A stretch of 64,000 bases of DNA. Origin: Yeosuana marina. GTDB lineage: Bacteria; Bacteroidota; Bacteroidia; Flavobacteriales; Flavobacteriaceae. The notes beneath the pieces are model-generated. The model did no database searches, had not been told where the DNA came from, and saw only the letters and a program-made list of their open reading frames with translations. Shown piece after piece: positions 34,201-42,264 of this stretch; position 1 is the first letter of the stretch, and each line of letters opens with the position of its first letter. The position numbers and the translations under genes are program-made. The stretch spans positions 135,747 to 199,746 of the forward strand of contig NZ_JAAKGI010000027.1 of NCBI RefSeq assembly GCF_011762485.1. Reading direction: 5' to 3'.

Positions 34201-35202
34201 ATGATGATACAAACTATTTTATTAAAAAATAGACCTCAAGGTAAACCTTCAACGTCAGATTTTGAATTTGTAACGGAGGATGCTGATTTAAAAATCAATC
34301 AAGGTCAACTGCTTTTAGAAACCACTTACGTATCTGTAGATCCTTATTTAAGAGGACGGATGAGCGATGCTAAATCTTACGTCCCTCCTTTTGAGTTAAA
34401 CAAACCTATACATTCTGGCGTTATTGCTAAGGTCATTGAATCTAAAAACGACAACTTTGCAGCAGGTGATTATGTTTCTGGAATGCTGAATTGGAAAACC
34501 AAACAAGTATCAACAGGCGAAGGACTCTTAAAAGTAGATCCTTCTAAAGCACCATTAAGTGCTTATTTAGGTGTTTTGGGAATGACCGGTTTAACAGCCT
34601 ATTTAGGTTTAAATGAAATAGGTAAGCCTGTAGCAGGAGAAACATTAGTAGTTTCTGGAGCTGCTGGTGCCGTTGGAAGTGTTGTTGGTCAAATAGGGAA
34701 AATTCTTGGACTTACCGTTATTGGTATTGCAGGAACCGATGAAAAGATTGATATGCTAAAAACCAAATTTGGTTTTGATGCAGGTATTAATTATAACACA
34801 AGTAAGGATATTAAAGCAGACATTGCGAAAGCTGCACCAAACGGTGTAGATATTTATTTTGATAATGTAGGTGGACCCATATCTGATGCAGTATTCTTCA
34901 ATATCAACCGATTTTCAAGAATCATTGTATGTGGAGCTATTTCTGTTTATAATAATACAGAAGTCCCAAAAAGCATGAGTTTACAGCCTTTTCTAATAAA
35001 AAAGAGTGCATTAATGCAAGGATTTATAGTTTCTAATTATGCAGACAAATTTCCAGAAGCAATGAAACACTTATCGGGTTGGTTAGCTGAAGATAAACTC
35101 ACCTACACAGAAACGATAGTCCATGGTTTTGATAATATTCCAAACGCTTTTATTGATTTATTCGATGGTAAAAACAAAGGAAAAATGATTGTTAAAATTT
35201 AA
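34201..35202 (+). CDS. MDR-family NADP-dependent oxidoreductase (CurA-like)
   Basis: This 333-residue protein is a medium-chain dehydrogenase/reductase without zinc. It shows the YVSVDPYLRGRMSD start motif, GVLGMTGLTAYLGLNEIG, the NADP fold AAGAVGSVVGQIGKILG, and the ISVYNNTEVP loop, all of the leukotriene B4/curcumin reductase type. It probably reduces alpha,beta-unsaturated carbonyls. It is in an operon with a TetR, an iron alcohol dehydrogenase and a DJ-1-type gene, which points to carbonyl detoxification. Confidence 0.88.
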   Translation: MMIQTILLKNRPQGKPSTSDFEFVTEDADLKINQGQLLLETTYVSVDPYLRGRMSDAKSYVPPFELNKPIHSGVIAKVIESKNDNFAAGDYVSGMLNWKTKQVSTGEGLLKVDPSKAPLSAYLGVLGMTGLTAYLGLNEIGKPVAGETLVVSGAAGAVGSVVGQIGKILGLTVIGIAGTDEKIDMLKTKFGFDAGINYNTSKDIKADIAKAAPNGVDIYFDNVGGPISDAVFFNINRFSRIIVCGAISVYNNTEVPKSMSLQPFLIKKSALMQGFIVSNYADKFPEAMKHLSGWLAEDKLTYTETIVHGFDNIPNAFIDLFDGKNKGKMIVKI

Positions 35203-35217
35203 AAAAACTTAAAAAAA

Positions 35218-36378
35218 ATGAACAATTTTGAATTTAAAAATCCTACCAAAATTATTTTTGGAAAGGACACGATAGAAAAACTAGAAAATGAAATTCCTAA
35301 AGATGCTAAAGTATTACTGCTTTATGGAGGCGGAAGCATCAAGAAAAATGGTATTTACGACCAAGTAAAAACAGCGTTGGCCAAAGTTGATGTTATTGAG
35401 TTTGGAGGCATCCCTGCAAACCCAGAATACGCAGTGTTAATGGAAGCTTTAAAAGTTATTAAAGACGAAAACATCACATATTTATTAGCTGTTGGTGGTG
35501 GCTCTGTTATTGATGGTACGAAGTTTTTATCTGCCGCGGCATTATTTAAAGGCGATACACCTTGGGATATTTTAGCCAAAAACATCAGAACGGAAAAAGG
35601 TATGCCTTTTGGAACCGTTTTAACCCTACCCGCAACAGGTTCCGAAATGAATTCAGGTTCTGTTATTACAAGAGCCGAAACCAAAGAGAAACTGGCCATG
35701 GGTGGCCCTGGTTTATTTCCGCAGTTCTCCATATTAGACCCTCAAGTGATTTCCTCTATTCCACAACGTCAGTTAGCAAATGGGTTAACAGATGCGTTTA
35801 CACACGTTTTAGAGCAATATATGACCTATCCCATAGGCGCCTTATTACAAGATCGTTTCGCTGAAAGTATTTTACAGACGTTGATTGAAGTGGCACCTAA
35901 AGTATTAAAAGATCCATCAGACTACAAAGCAACTTCCAATTTTATGTGGAGTTGTACGATGGCATTAAACGGATTGATCCAAAAAGGCGTTCCAACAGAT
36001 TGGGCGGTTCACGCCATGGGACATGAGTTAACGGCTTTGTATGGTATCGATCATGCGCGTACGTTGGCAGTCATAGTACCAAGCCATTACAAGTATAATT
36101 TTGAAGCTAAAAAAGAAAAACTTGCACAATATGGCGAACGTGTTTGGAATATAACTGGAGGAAGCACTGACGATAAAGCCTATGCAGCTATTGAAAAAAC
36201 AGTAGCATTTTTTCATGACTTAGGAATTGATACCAAATTATCTGATTACACTAAAAATTATGAAGGAACTGCAGAAGAGATTTCAAAACGTTTTACAGAT
36301 CGCGGTTGGTTAGGATTGGGTGAGCATCAATCATTATCTCCAGATAAGGTCGAAAAAATCGTAAAAATGGCTTACTAA
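35218..36378 (+). CDS. Iron-containing alcohol dehydrogenase (YqhD-like)
   Basis: This 386-residue enzyme belongs to the iron/zinc-dependent group III alcohol dehydrogenases. It has the NAD(P)-binding GGGSIKKNGIYDQV and GGGSVIDGTKF motifs, LPATGSEMN, then the metal ligands in GLTDAFTHVLEQY and AMGHELTALYGIDHARTLA. Closest in type to YqhD/butanol dehydrogenase, NADPH-dependent aldehyde reductase. It is 15 nt after the MDR gene, in the TetR operon. Confidence 0.9.
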   Translation: MNNFEFKNPTKIIFGKDTIEKLENEIPKDAKVLLLYGGGSIKKNGIYDQVKTALAKVDVIEFGGIPANPEYAVLMEALKVIKDENITYLLAVGGGSVIDGTKFLSAAALFKGDTPWDILAKNIRTEKGMPFGTVLTLPATGSEMNSGSVITRAETKEKLAMGGPGLFPQFSILDPQVISSIPQRQLANGLTDAFTHVLEQYMTYPIGALLQDRFAESILQTLIEVAPKVLKDPSDYKATSNFMWSCTMALNGLIQKGVPTDWAVHAMGHELTALYGIDHARTLAVIVPSHYKYNFEAKKEKLAQYGERVWNITGGSTDDKAYAAIEKTVAFFHDLGIDTKLSDYTKNYEGTAEEISKRFTDRGWLGLGEHQSLSPDKVEKIVKMAY

Positions 36379-36454
36379 TTTAAATCATTAAAACAAATAA
36401 AAATAGCTTCTGAAAACGTTTCAGAGAGAACATAGAATTAAAAAAGAAAAAGAA

Positions 36455-37132
36455 ATGAAGATATTATTCGTATTAACATCTCACGACAGTTTAGGAGATA
36501 CAGGAAAAAAAACAGGATTTTGGGTTGAAGAATTTGCAAATCCTTACTACACATTATTAGATAAAGGTGTTTCAATTACTATTGCCACACCAAAAGGAGG
36601 CGCTGCTCCCATAGACCCAACTAGTGATACACCAGATGCTTCAACAGAAGCTACAGAACGTTTTAATAAGGACACTGAAGCCAAAGAAAAAATTGCCAAC
36701 ACCAAGGTATTGGCAGATATGAATCCAGACGATTTTGATGCAGTTTTTTACCCAGGAGGCCACGGACCTTTATGGGATTTAGCAAACGATGAAACATCGA
36801 TTGCATTAATTGAAAAATTCAATAGTCAAAAAAAACCAATTGCTTTTGTATGTCATGCACCAGTGGCATTGATGAATGTTAAAAACACTGATGGTAGCAG
36901 ATTGGTAAAAGGTAAAAAAGTAACTGGGTTTTCTAATTTAGAGGAAGCCGCTGTAGGATTAACAGAAATTGTTCCTGTATTAGTTGAAGATATGCTAATT
37001 GAAAATGGGGCATTTTATTCTAATGCAGATAAATGGGCGCCTTATGCCATAGAAGATGGTAATTTAATTACGGGACAAAATCCTGCATCATCACAATTAG
37101 TTGCTGAAAAACTGCTGGAAAGTTTAAAGTAA
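36455..37132 (+). CDS. DJ-1/PfpI-family type 1 glutamine amidotransferase-like protein
   Basis: This 225-residue protein belongs to the class I amidotransferase-like DJ-1/PfpI superfamily, and resembles HchA-type glyoxalase III/chaperone. The catalytic Cys lies in AFVCHAPVALMN, the acid in the YPGGHGPLWDLA region. It begins ILFVLTSHDSLGDTGKKTGFW. It could remove glyoxal-type damage, which fits its carbonyl-detoxification operon. A terminator follows at 37153-37183. A decayed copy of its 3' end lies at 40174-40366. Confidence 0.87.
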   Translation: MKILFVLTSHDSLGDTGKKTGFWVEEFANPYYTLLDKGVSITIATPKGGAAPIDPTSDTPDASTEATERFNKDTEAKEKIANTKVLADMNPDDFDAVFYPGGHGPLWDLANDETSIALIEKFNSQKKPIAFVCHAPVALMNVKNTDGSRLVKGKKVTGFSNLEEAAVGLTEIVPVLVEDMLIENGAFYSNADKWAPYAIEDGNLITGQNPASSQLVAEKLLESLK

Positions 37133-37152
37133 TTTTGATTATATTATCTATG

Positions 37153-37183
37153 AAAAAGGTTGTCCGTGATGAGCAACCTTTTT
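37153..37183 (+). terminator. Intrinsic terminator, probably bidirectional
   Basis: AAAAAGGTTG (37153-37162) pairs with CAACCTTTTT (37174-37183). It lies between the DJ-1 gene and the convergent repeat-protein gene and has T-rich ends in both directions. Confidence 0.82.
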
Positions 37184-37201
37184 GCTTTAATTATTTGAAA
37201 A

Positions 37202-40090
37202 TTATCTTTTTAAGGTAAAATGCCCTTTTTTAATTATACGATCACTAAAAACAACTTTAAACCAATAATCATCTGAGGGAAGATTTCGACCATTAAAAGT
37301 TCCATCCCAACTGCTTTCAGGTGATGTTAGATTCTTTAAAAGTTTACCGTATCTATCATAAATATAAATGGAATAATTTTTACCTGTTTTTCCTTTCAAG
37401 CTCCAAGTATCATGATTGCCATCACCGTTCGGTGTAAAAAATTTTGGATAATCTAAAATAGAAACAGTCTCTTGTAAAATACCACAACCACTAGTCTCTC
37501 TAACATAAACTGTATAGTCGCCCCCTGCCAAATTATAAAAAACATTGTTACTTTGGTAATTAATTCCGTCTAATGAAAACTCATAGTCTAAGTTTGAATT
37601 TATAATAATTTCAATGCTATTATTATTACTAAACTCTTTTGTTTTTATTTCATAGTCAGAAATAGGCGTCACATGTGTTATCGTAACATTAACTTCCGAA
37701 GTGTCTGTGCCACAAAAACTACTAGTCACGGTATAAGTATAAATCCCTGCAGGGTCTATTGAAGGGTCAAACATTCCCGTTCCACTGGATAAACTTGGAG
37801 ACCATATCCCTCCACTATCTGGATTACCATTTAAACCATCATATAAATCAATCGAATTTACATTTGTACAGACTTCCAAACTGCCATTTGCACCAGCATT
37901 TGGCTCTTTATTTATTATGACTTCTACCTCTGAAGTATCCGACCCACAATCACCATTGATAATTTTATAAGTATACGTTCCGGCAGCATCTTTTGAAGGG
38001 TCAAAAACACCTGTACCACTATTCAAACTTGGAGACCATGTTCCACCAGTATCTGGATTATCATTCAAAATATCAAACAGATTAAAACTTGGGTCATTAG
38101 AACAGACTGAAATGGTTCCATCTGTTCCTGCATTTACAATAGTACTATTTATATTAAGAGTCATTTGAGAAGAAACATTGTTACAAATAACATTTGACAA
38201 CGTATACGTGTAAATCCCTGCTGCATCTATGGAAGGGTCAAACATATCCGTTCCACTAGATAAACTTGGAGACCATGTTCCTCCAGTATCCGGATTGCCT
38301 TCAATTCTGTCAAACAAACTAAAGGGAGTGTCTTGAGAACAAATGTTTATAGTAGTATCATCTCCAGCATTAATTGTGGATGTGGTAAAATCAACTGTAA
38401 TATCTGCATAATCACTGACGCAATTGGATTCCATAACGGAATATCTATAAACACCAGCGGTGTCTAGTAAAGGATCAAAAATACTAGAACCACTAGCTAA
38501 GGTAGGGCTCCAAATGCCTCCTGAATCTGGATTATTTAATAGACTATCAAATAAATTTATTGGGTCAGAACTTGAGCATATCTCAATACAATTGCTTTCT
38601 CCTGCATAAGTCGTACCTGAAACTGTGTTTAAGTTTAAATTATATTTTGCTACATAAATTTCATTAACACCGTTTTTAAATAAGGTGGTTTCATTAACTT
38701 CAGAAGGTCCAAAAATGATGTCTTCAGTATAATAACCTGTTATATATATATTTCCAGAATTGTCAACATCTATACCTGCTCCTTGTTCCCATCCAGAACT
38801 ACCTGCGCTGGTGGCACTTAATAATTGCCCATTAATATCGTATGCCACAATAAAAATATCAGTATTGCCTTTGTTTTGTAGTGTGCTTTCATTGCATTTG
38901 CCTTCATCTATTATTACATCGTTACTAAAGTAGCCTGTTACAAAAATATTGTTTGAAGCATCAACATCTAAAGCAAGACCTCTATCAAGAGAATCACTTT
39001 TTAAAGTGTCATTCCAAATATAATTACCATCGGTATCATATTGAATAACAATCATGTCTTCAGAATTACCATCAACAGAAACGCAGTCAGACATTAAAGT
39101 AAGTCCATAATAGCTACCTGTAAATACAATTCTATCATCATTGACAATTTTAATGTCGCCACTTATACTTGCCCCAGGACCATTGACGTAAAACGGACTT
39201 TGCGCCCAAAGAAAAGTGCCATTATTATCATATTTAGCAATATAAGCAGCTTCTGTATTTCCTGATAGCGTAGTTGCATTAGTTAAACCCTGCCCAAACG
39301 TAGCGCTATTATAAAAATTACCTGTAACATAAATATTGCCACTTGAATCTAAATCAAGGTTTTTACCTCCATCACCATTATTTCCCCCGGCTTTTTGTAC
39401 CCAAAAAAGGTTGCCATTGCTATCATATTTTGATAAAAACATATCCGATTGATTCCCAGTTAATGTTGTTTCATTGGTTTCACCTGCACCAAAAACCACA
39501 TTGCCGTTAAAAGCTCCTGTAATGTATATATTTTGATTAGAATCCAAATAAATATCGCTGCCTCCAGGAGCATCATCATTGACTCCTCCAAAGGATTTTG
39601 CCCATATAAAATCGCCATCTTGTGAGTATTTAGCAAAAAACAGGTCTCGCGATGCAGAATTTGCATAAAGTGTAGTTTGAGTAATGGTTCCAATACCAAA
39701 CGTTACTTCAACTGAATAATAGCCAGTTATATAAATATTATTATTAGCATCTAAAGCAATGGCGTTACTAATTACCCCATTATTGTTTGCTTCTATTTGT
39801 TTTGCCCAAAGCAACAATCCATTGGTATCATATTTAGCAATAAAGGAGCCGTTAACGTTTAATATGGTCTGATTGACTTCGCCTTGACCAAAAATAGACC
39901 CAGTAGTCCAATTTGACATAATACCAGTAACATAGCTATTTCCAGAACTATCAGTAATTAAATCATACCCTTGATCCAGATCGGAATCTATAGTATCGCT
40001 CCCGGCACTTTTTGAAAAGATTAAATTTTGGGCATCCAGATTATTTATAAAAAATATTGTAAAAATGATAGCGACAAAAGATTTAGTCAT
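37202..40090 (-). CDS. Large secreted T9SS repeat protein (SBBP plus four-repeat domain)
   Basis: This 962-residue protein has a signal peptide (to about residue 20). It then has at least seven SBBP-type beta-propeller repeats (NIYITGYY ... FGIG, NIYITGAF ... FGAG, SNGNLFWVQKAGG). From about residue 485 four repeats of about 78 residues follow, each with CS..NPDTGGTWSPSLSSG..FDPS.D.AG.YTY. The C-terminus (KFFTPNGDGNHDTWSLKG ... YDRYGKLL ... WDGTFNGRNLPSDDYWF) is a gliding motility-associated type B sorting domain. It is exported by T9SS and probably acts at the surface or in adhesion. Its gene converges on the DJ-1 operon and lies just before the decayed DJ-1 fragment. Confidence 0.9.
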   Translation of the reverse strand: MTKSFVAIIFTIFFINNLDAQNLIFSKSAGSDTIDSDLDQGYDLITDSSGNSYVTGIMSNWTTGSIFGQGEVNQTILNVNGSFIAKYDTNGLLLWAKQIEANNNGVISNAIALDANNNIYITGYYSVEVTFGIGTITQTTLYANSASRDLFFAKYSQDGDFIWAKSFGGVNDDAPGGSDIYLDSNQNIYITGAFNGNVVFGAGETNETTLTGNQSDMFLSKYDSNGNLFWVQKAGGNNGDGGKNLDLDSSGNIYVTGNFYNSATFGQGLTNATTLSGNTEAAYIAKYDNNGTFLWAQSPFYVNGPGASISGDIKIVNDDRIVFTGSYYGLTLMSDCVSVDGNSEDMIVIQYDTDGNYIWNDTLKSDSLDRGLALDVDASNNIFVTGYFSNDVIIDEGKCNESTLQNKGNTDIFIVAYDINGQLLSATSAGSSGWEQGAGIDVDNSGNIYITGYYTEDIIFGPSEVNETTLFKNGVNEIYVAKYNLNLNTVSGTTYAGESNCIEICSSSDPINLFDSLLNNPDSGGIWSPTLASGSSIFDPLLDTAGVYRYSVMESNCVSDYADITVDFTTSTINAGDDTTINICSQDTPFSLFDRIEGNPDTGGTWSPSLSSGTDMFDPSIDAAGIYTYTLSNVICNNVSSQMTLNINSTIVNAGTDGTISVCSNDPSFNLFDILNDNPDTGGTWSPSLNSGTGVFDPSKDAAGTYTYKIINGDCGSDTSEVEVIINKEPNAGANGSLEVCTNVNSIDLYDGLNGNPDSGGIWSPSLSSGTGMFDPSIDPAGIYTYTVTSSFCGTDTSEVNVTITHVTPISDYEIKTKEFSNNNSIEIIINSNLDYEFSLDGINYQSNNVFYNLAGGDYTVYVRETSGCGILQETVSILDYPKFFTPNGDGNHDTWSLKGKTGKNYSIYIYDRYGKLLKNLTSPESSWDGTFNGRNLPSDDYWFKVVFSDRIIKKGHFTLKR
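37680..38600 (-). repeat. Four tandem repeats inside the T9SS protein gene
   Basis: The DNA coding for the four GGTWSPSL-type domains is tandemly repeated about every 235 nt. The same word (AAACTTGGAGACCAT) occurs at about 37793, 38028 and 38264. This is the most repetitive DNA in the window and could recombine to change the domain number. Confidence 0.7.
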
Positions 40091-40173
40091 AAATATAATC
40101 TATAAGAAAATTACTGCTAAAATAACATTCTTTTTAATCTTGTAATCGATTTAATTAAATTAATGGTTAAACG

Positions 40174-40366
40174 GTAGAAGAAACGGCCGTGGGATTAACA
40201 GAAGTCGTTCCTGTGCTAGTTGAATATGCTTATTGAAAATGGGGCGTTTTATTCTAACGCAGATAAATGGGCGCCTTATGCCATAGAAAATGGTAATTTA
40301 ATTACGGGACAAAATCCTGCATCATCACAATTTGTTGCCGAAAAATTGCTAGAAAGTTTAAAATGA
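40174..40366 (+). pseudogene. Truncated, frameshifted copy of the DJ-1/PfpI gene
   Basis: This segment matches the last 185 nt of the DJ-1/PfpI gene (36945-37132) with most bases identical, for example CAGATAAATGGGCGCCTTAT in both. A 2-nt deletion (GTTGAA[GA]TATGC) shifts the frame and brings an in-frame TGA; the original stop is replaced by TGA at 40364-40366. No 5' part was found. The T9SS repeat-protein gene lies between parent and remnant. This is the relic of a former tandem paralogue or of a duplication. Confidence 0.85.
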
Positions 40367-40420
40367 GTCACAGATAGAGTTGTTTTTATATTGAACACCC
40401 TTTTTCTGTTATTAAACTAA

Positions 40421-40450
40421 AAAAAGCCATCTTAATTAAGATGGCTTTTT
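40421..40450 (-). terminator. Perfect palindromic terminator, bidirectional
   Basis: AAAAAGCCATCTTAA and TTAAGATGGCTTTTT form a perfect 30-nt palindrome. It lies 19 nt beyond the cold-shock gene stop and could also end any reading from the left. Confidence 0.85.
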
Positions 40451-40469
40451 AGATTATTAAATGTTTATT

Positions 40470-40661
40470 TTAGCATAAACTTACTTTAATGGCACTTAAG
40501 CCTTTATCTCCTTTTTCAACATCAAAAGTCACCTTATCATCTTCATTTATTTGATCAATAAGATTTGATGTATGAACAAATATTTCTTCTTCTGTATCCT
40601 TAACGGTTATAAAACCGAATCCTTTTGCGTGATTGAAAAATTTTACTGTACCTTCTTTCAT
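40470..40661 (-). CDS. Cold-shock domain protein (CspA family)
   Basis: I take ATG 40661 (63 residues, MKEGTVKFFN), because standard CspA proteins begin exactly there; ATGs at 40685 and 40712 lie upstream in frame. RNP1 is GFGFI and RNP2 is EIFVHTS. It binds single-stranded nucleic acid. The upstream region would be the long 5' leader common for csp genes. Confidence 0.9.
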   Translation of the reverse strand: MKEGTVKFFNHAKGFGFITVKDTEEEIFVHTSNLIDQINEDDKVTFDVEKGDKGLSAIKVSLC

Positions 40662-40740
40662 AATTGTTTTGTTATTAGTATTCATTAATTTATTTATAAT
40701 TCGTTTTATCATATATTCTTTATTTTTTTACAAATGTTTT

Positions 40741-41724
40741 TTAAACAACACATATTGTTTGCTTTTTTCCTAAAGACCGAAGCATCTTAGTGTGATCACT
40801 AATAGCGCGTATCATTGATGTCTTAACGTTATAGGTCATACCAAATTCTTCCGCGGTATCGGCCACTATTTTGGTTATTTTTTTATAATGTACGTGGCAC
40901 ACATCGGGCAGCACATGGTGTTCTACTTGGTAATTAAGTCCTCCTATAAGCCAAAACAATAGCTTACTATTGGGTGAGAAATTACTCGTAGTTGCAAATT
41001 GATGACTATACCAATTATCGTCAATATATCCTTTGTCGTCAGGCAATGGAAACTCATTATTAGGCATAATATGCGCTATCTGAAACACAATACTTACCAA
41101 CGTGCCAGTTACAAAATGCATAGATAAAAAAGCCAATAAAACAATCCACCACGAAAATGGAACCATAATCATGGGTAGAACGAGGGCATATCCATAATAC
41201 AAAATTTTCCAAGCAATCATACTTATCACAGCTTTAGTATACTCATTTTTTTTATTTAAAAACCCCATGTCTTTATAGCGTTTCATGCGAACAAAATCTT
41301 TAGTGGTAATCCATGAAATTGTTGAAATTCCATAAAAAAACCAAATGTATATATGCTGAAATTGGTGTACCCAATAATGCTTAGCATGTGGTGAGAACCG
41401 CAAGAAAAATGGTGCATTTAAATCGTCGTCAGAATGTTCAATATTAGTATATGTATGATGTAAAACATTGTGTTGTATTCTCCAAACCGTTGCATTACCT
41501 CCAATAAGATTAAACGAATAGCCCAATAAGGTATTGATTTTCTTGTTTTTTGAATACGCTCCATGAATAGCATCATGCATAACGCCCATACCTATTCCTG
41601 CCATTCCTAATCCACTTAATATGTAGAGTAAAAAAAGTAGCCAAACCGTGGTAACTATACCAGAAGCAAGCACTACTAATGGTACAAAAAATAAAGCCAA
41701 CATAATCACCGTTTTTACCACCAT
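40741..41724 (-). CDS. Fatty acid desaturase, acyl-lipid type, with start-codon problem
   Basis: This 327-residue product has the di-iron His boxes HDAIHG, HNVLHHTYTN and QVEHHVLPDVCH, which place it with delta-6/linoleoyl-CoA type desaturases. It has about six membrane segments. The first ATG, at 41724, is within the normal family core. The 46 codons upstream, in frame (41725-41862), encode a family-like N-terminus (NPIFSRDIHSNFSKTLRNRV ... YFK) but no ATG, GTG or TTG until a TAG at 41863-41865. The true start is therefore unclear: a start codon has been lost, or a non-canonical one is used. Confidence 0.82.
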   Translation of the reverse strand: MVVKTVIMLALFFVPLVVLASGIVTTVWLLFLLYILSGLGMAGIGMGVMHDAIHGAYSKNKKINTLLGYSFNLIGGNATVWRIQHNVLHHTYTNIEHSDDDLNAPFFLRFSPHAKHYWVHQFQHIYIWFFYGISTISWITTKDFVRMKRYKDMGFLNKKNEYTKAVISMIAWKILYYGYALVLPMIMVPFSWWIVLLAFLSMHFVTGTLVSIVFQIAHIMPNNEFPLPDDKGYIDDNWYSHQFATTSNFSPNSKLLFWLIGGLNYQVEHHVLPDVCHVHYKKITKIVADTAEEFGMTYNVKTSMIRAISDHTKMLRSLGKKQTICVV

Positions 41725-41842
41725 TGTCGTATTGGCTTTTTTACTGGTATTATGCGTTTTAAAATAAGTATTTACCCTATTTCTTAATGTTTTTGAAAAG
41801 TTTGAATGTATGTCTCTTGAAAATATTGGATTGTCGATGCTG

Positions 41843-42037
41843 TTACTTTTTATTTGATTTTTCTACTTCACCTCGAAGCTCTTTAACGCACCAGGCTAAT
41901 GAGACTGTACTGCGTCTATTAAAAAATGAGAAAGCAAAAGATTGATTAAGATTGTGAGAAATTAAAAAAGAATAGCTGCCTAAATAATTAACTTGGTGAA
42001 GGTAGGTTAAATTAATGGTGGTTTTTAATATAATATG
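41843..42037 (-). pseudogene. Possible C-terminal gene remnant upstream of the desaturase
   Basis: A minus-strand frame of 64 codons without start codon ends in a TAA at 41843-41845. Its end has protein-like composition (SFFNRRSTVSLAWCVKELRG followed by EVEKSNKK), and the DNA is locally richer in GC. It overlaps the N-terminal extension of the desaturase in another frame. I do not recognise the family. It may be the relic of a former upstream gene or a chance reading frame. Confidence 0.32.
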
Positions 42038-42264
42038 TTAAATAATTGATAGTCAATTTAATATATTCAATATTTAGAGTGCTTCTTACATTCTATATGA
42101 TTAAATAAATAAAATAAACTAAAAGCAATAATTTTCCTTGTATTATAATTATGAAATTGTGGTTGAAAATGAAGCATAACCAATCAAAGAGTGTAAATAC
42201 AATAAAAAGATTAGTTATCTTCACTTAGTCTTTTTTGAGTACTTCTAAAATCAAATCCAAAACT
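42038..42264. other. Gene-free stretch before the SLC12-type transporter
   Basis: This AT-rich stretch of 227 nt between the possible gene remnant and the transporter ATG shows no promoter of confident spacing, no RNA gene and no repeat. Confidence 0.5.

Noticed and set aside
35355..35732. Minus-strand 125-codon frame in the iron ADH gene
   Set aside because: Shadow of a confidently assigned enzyme; no protein features of its own.
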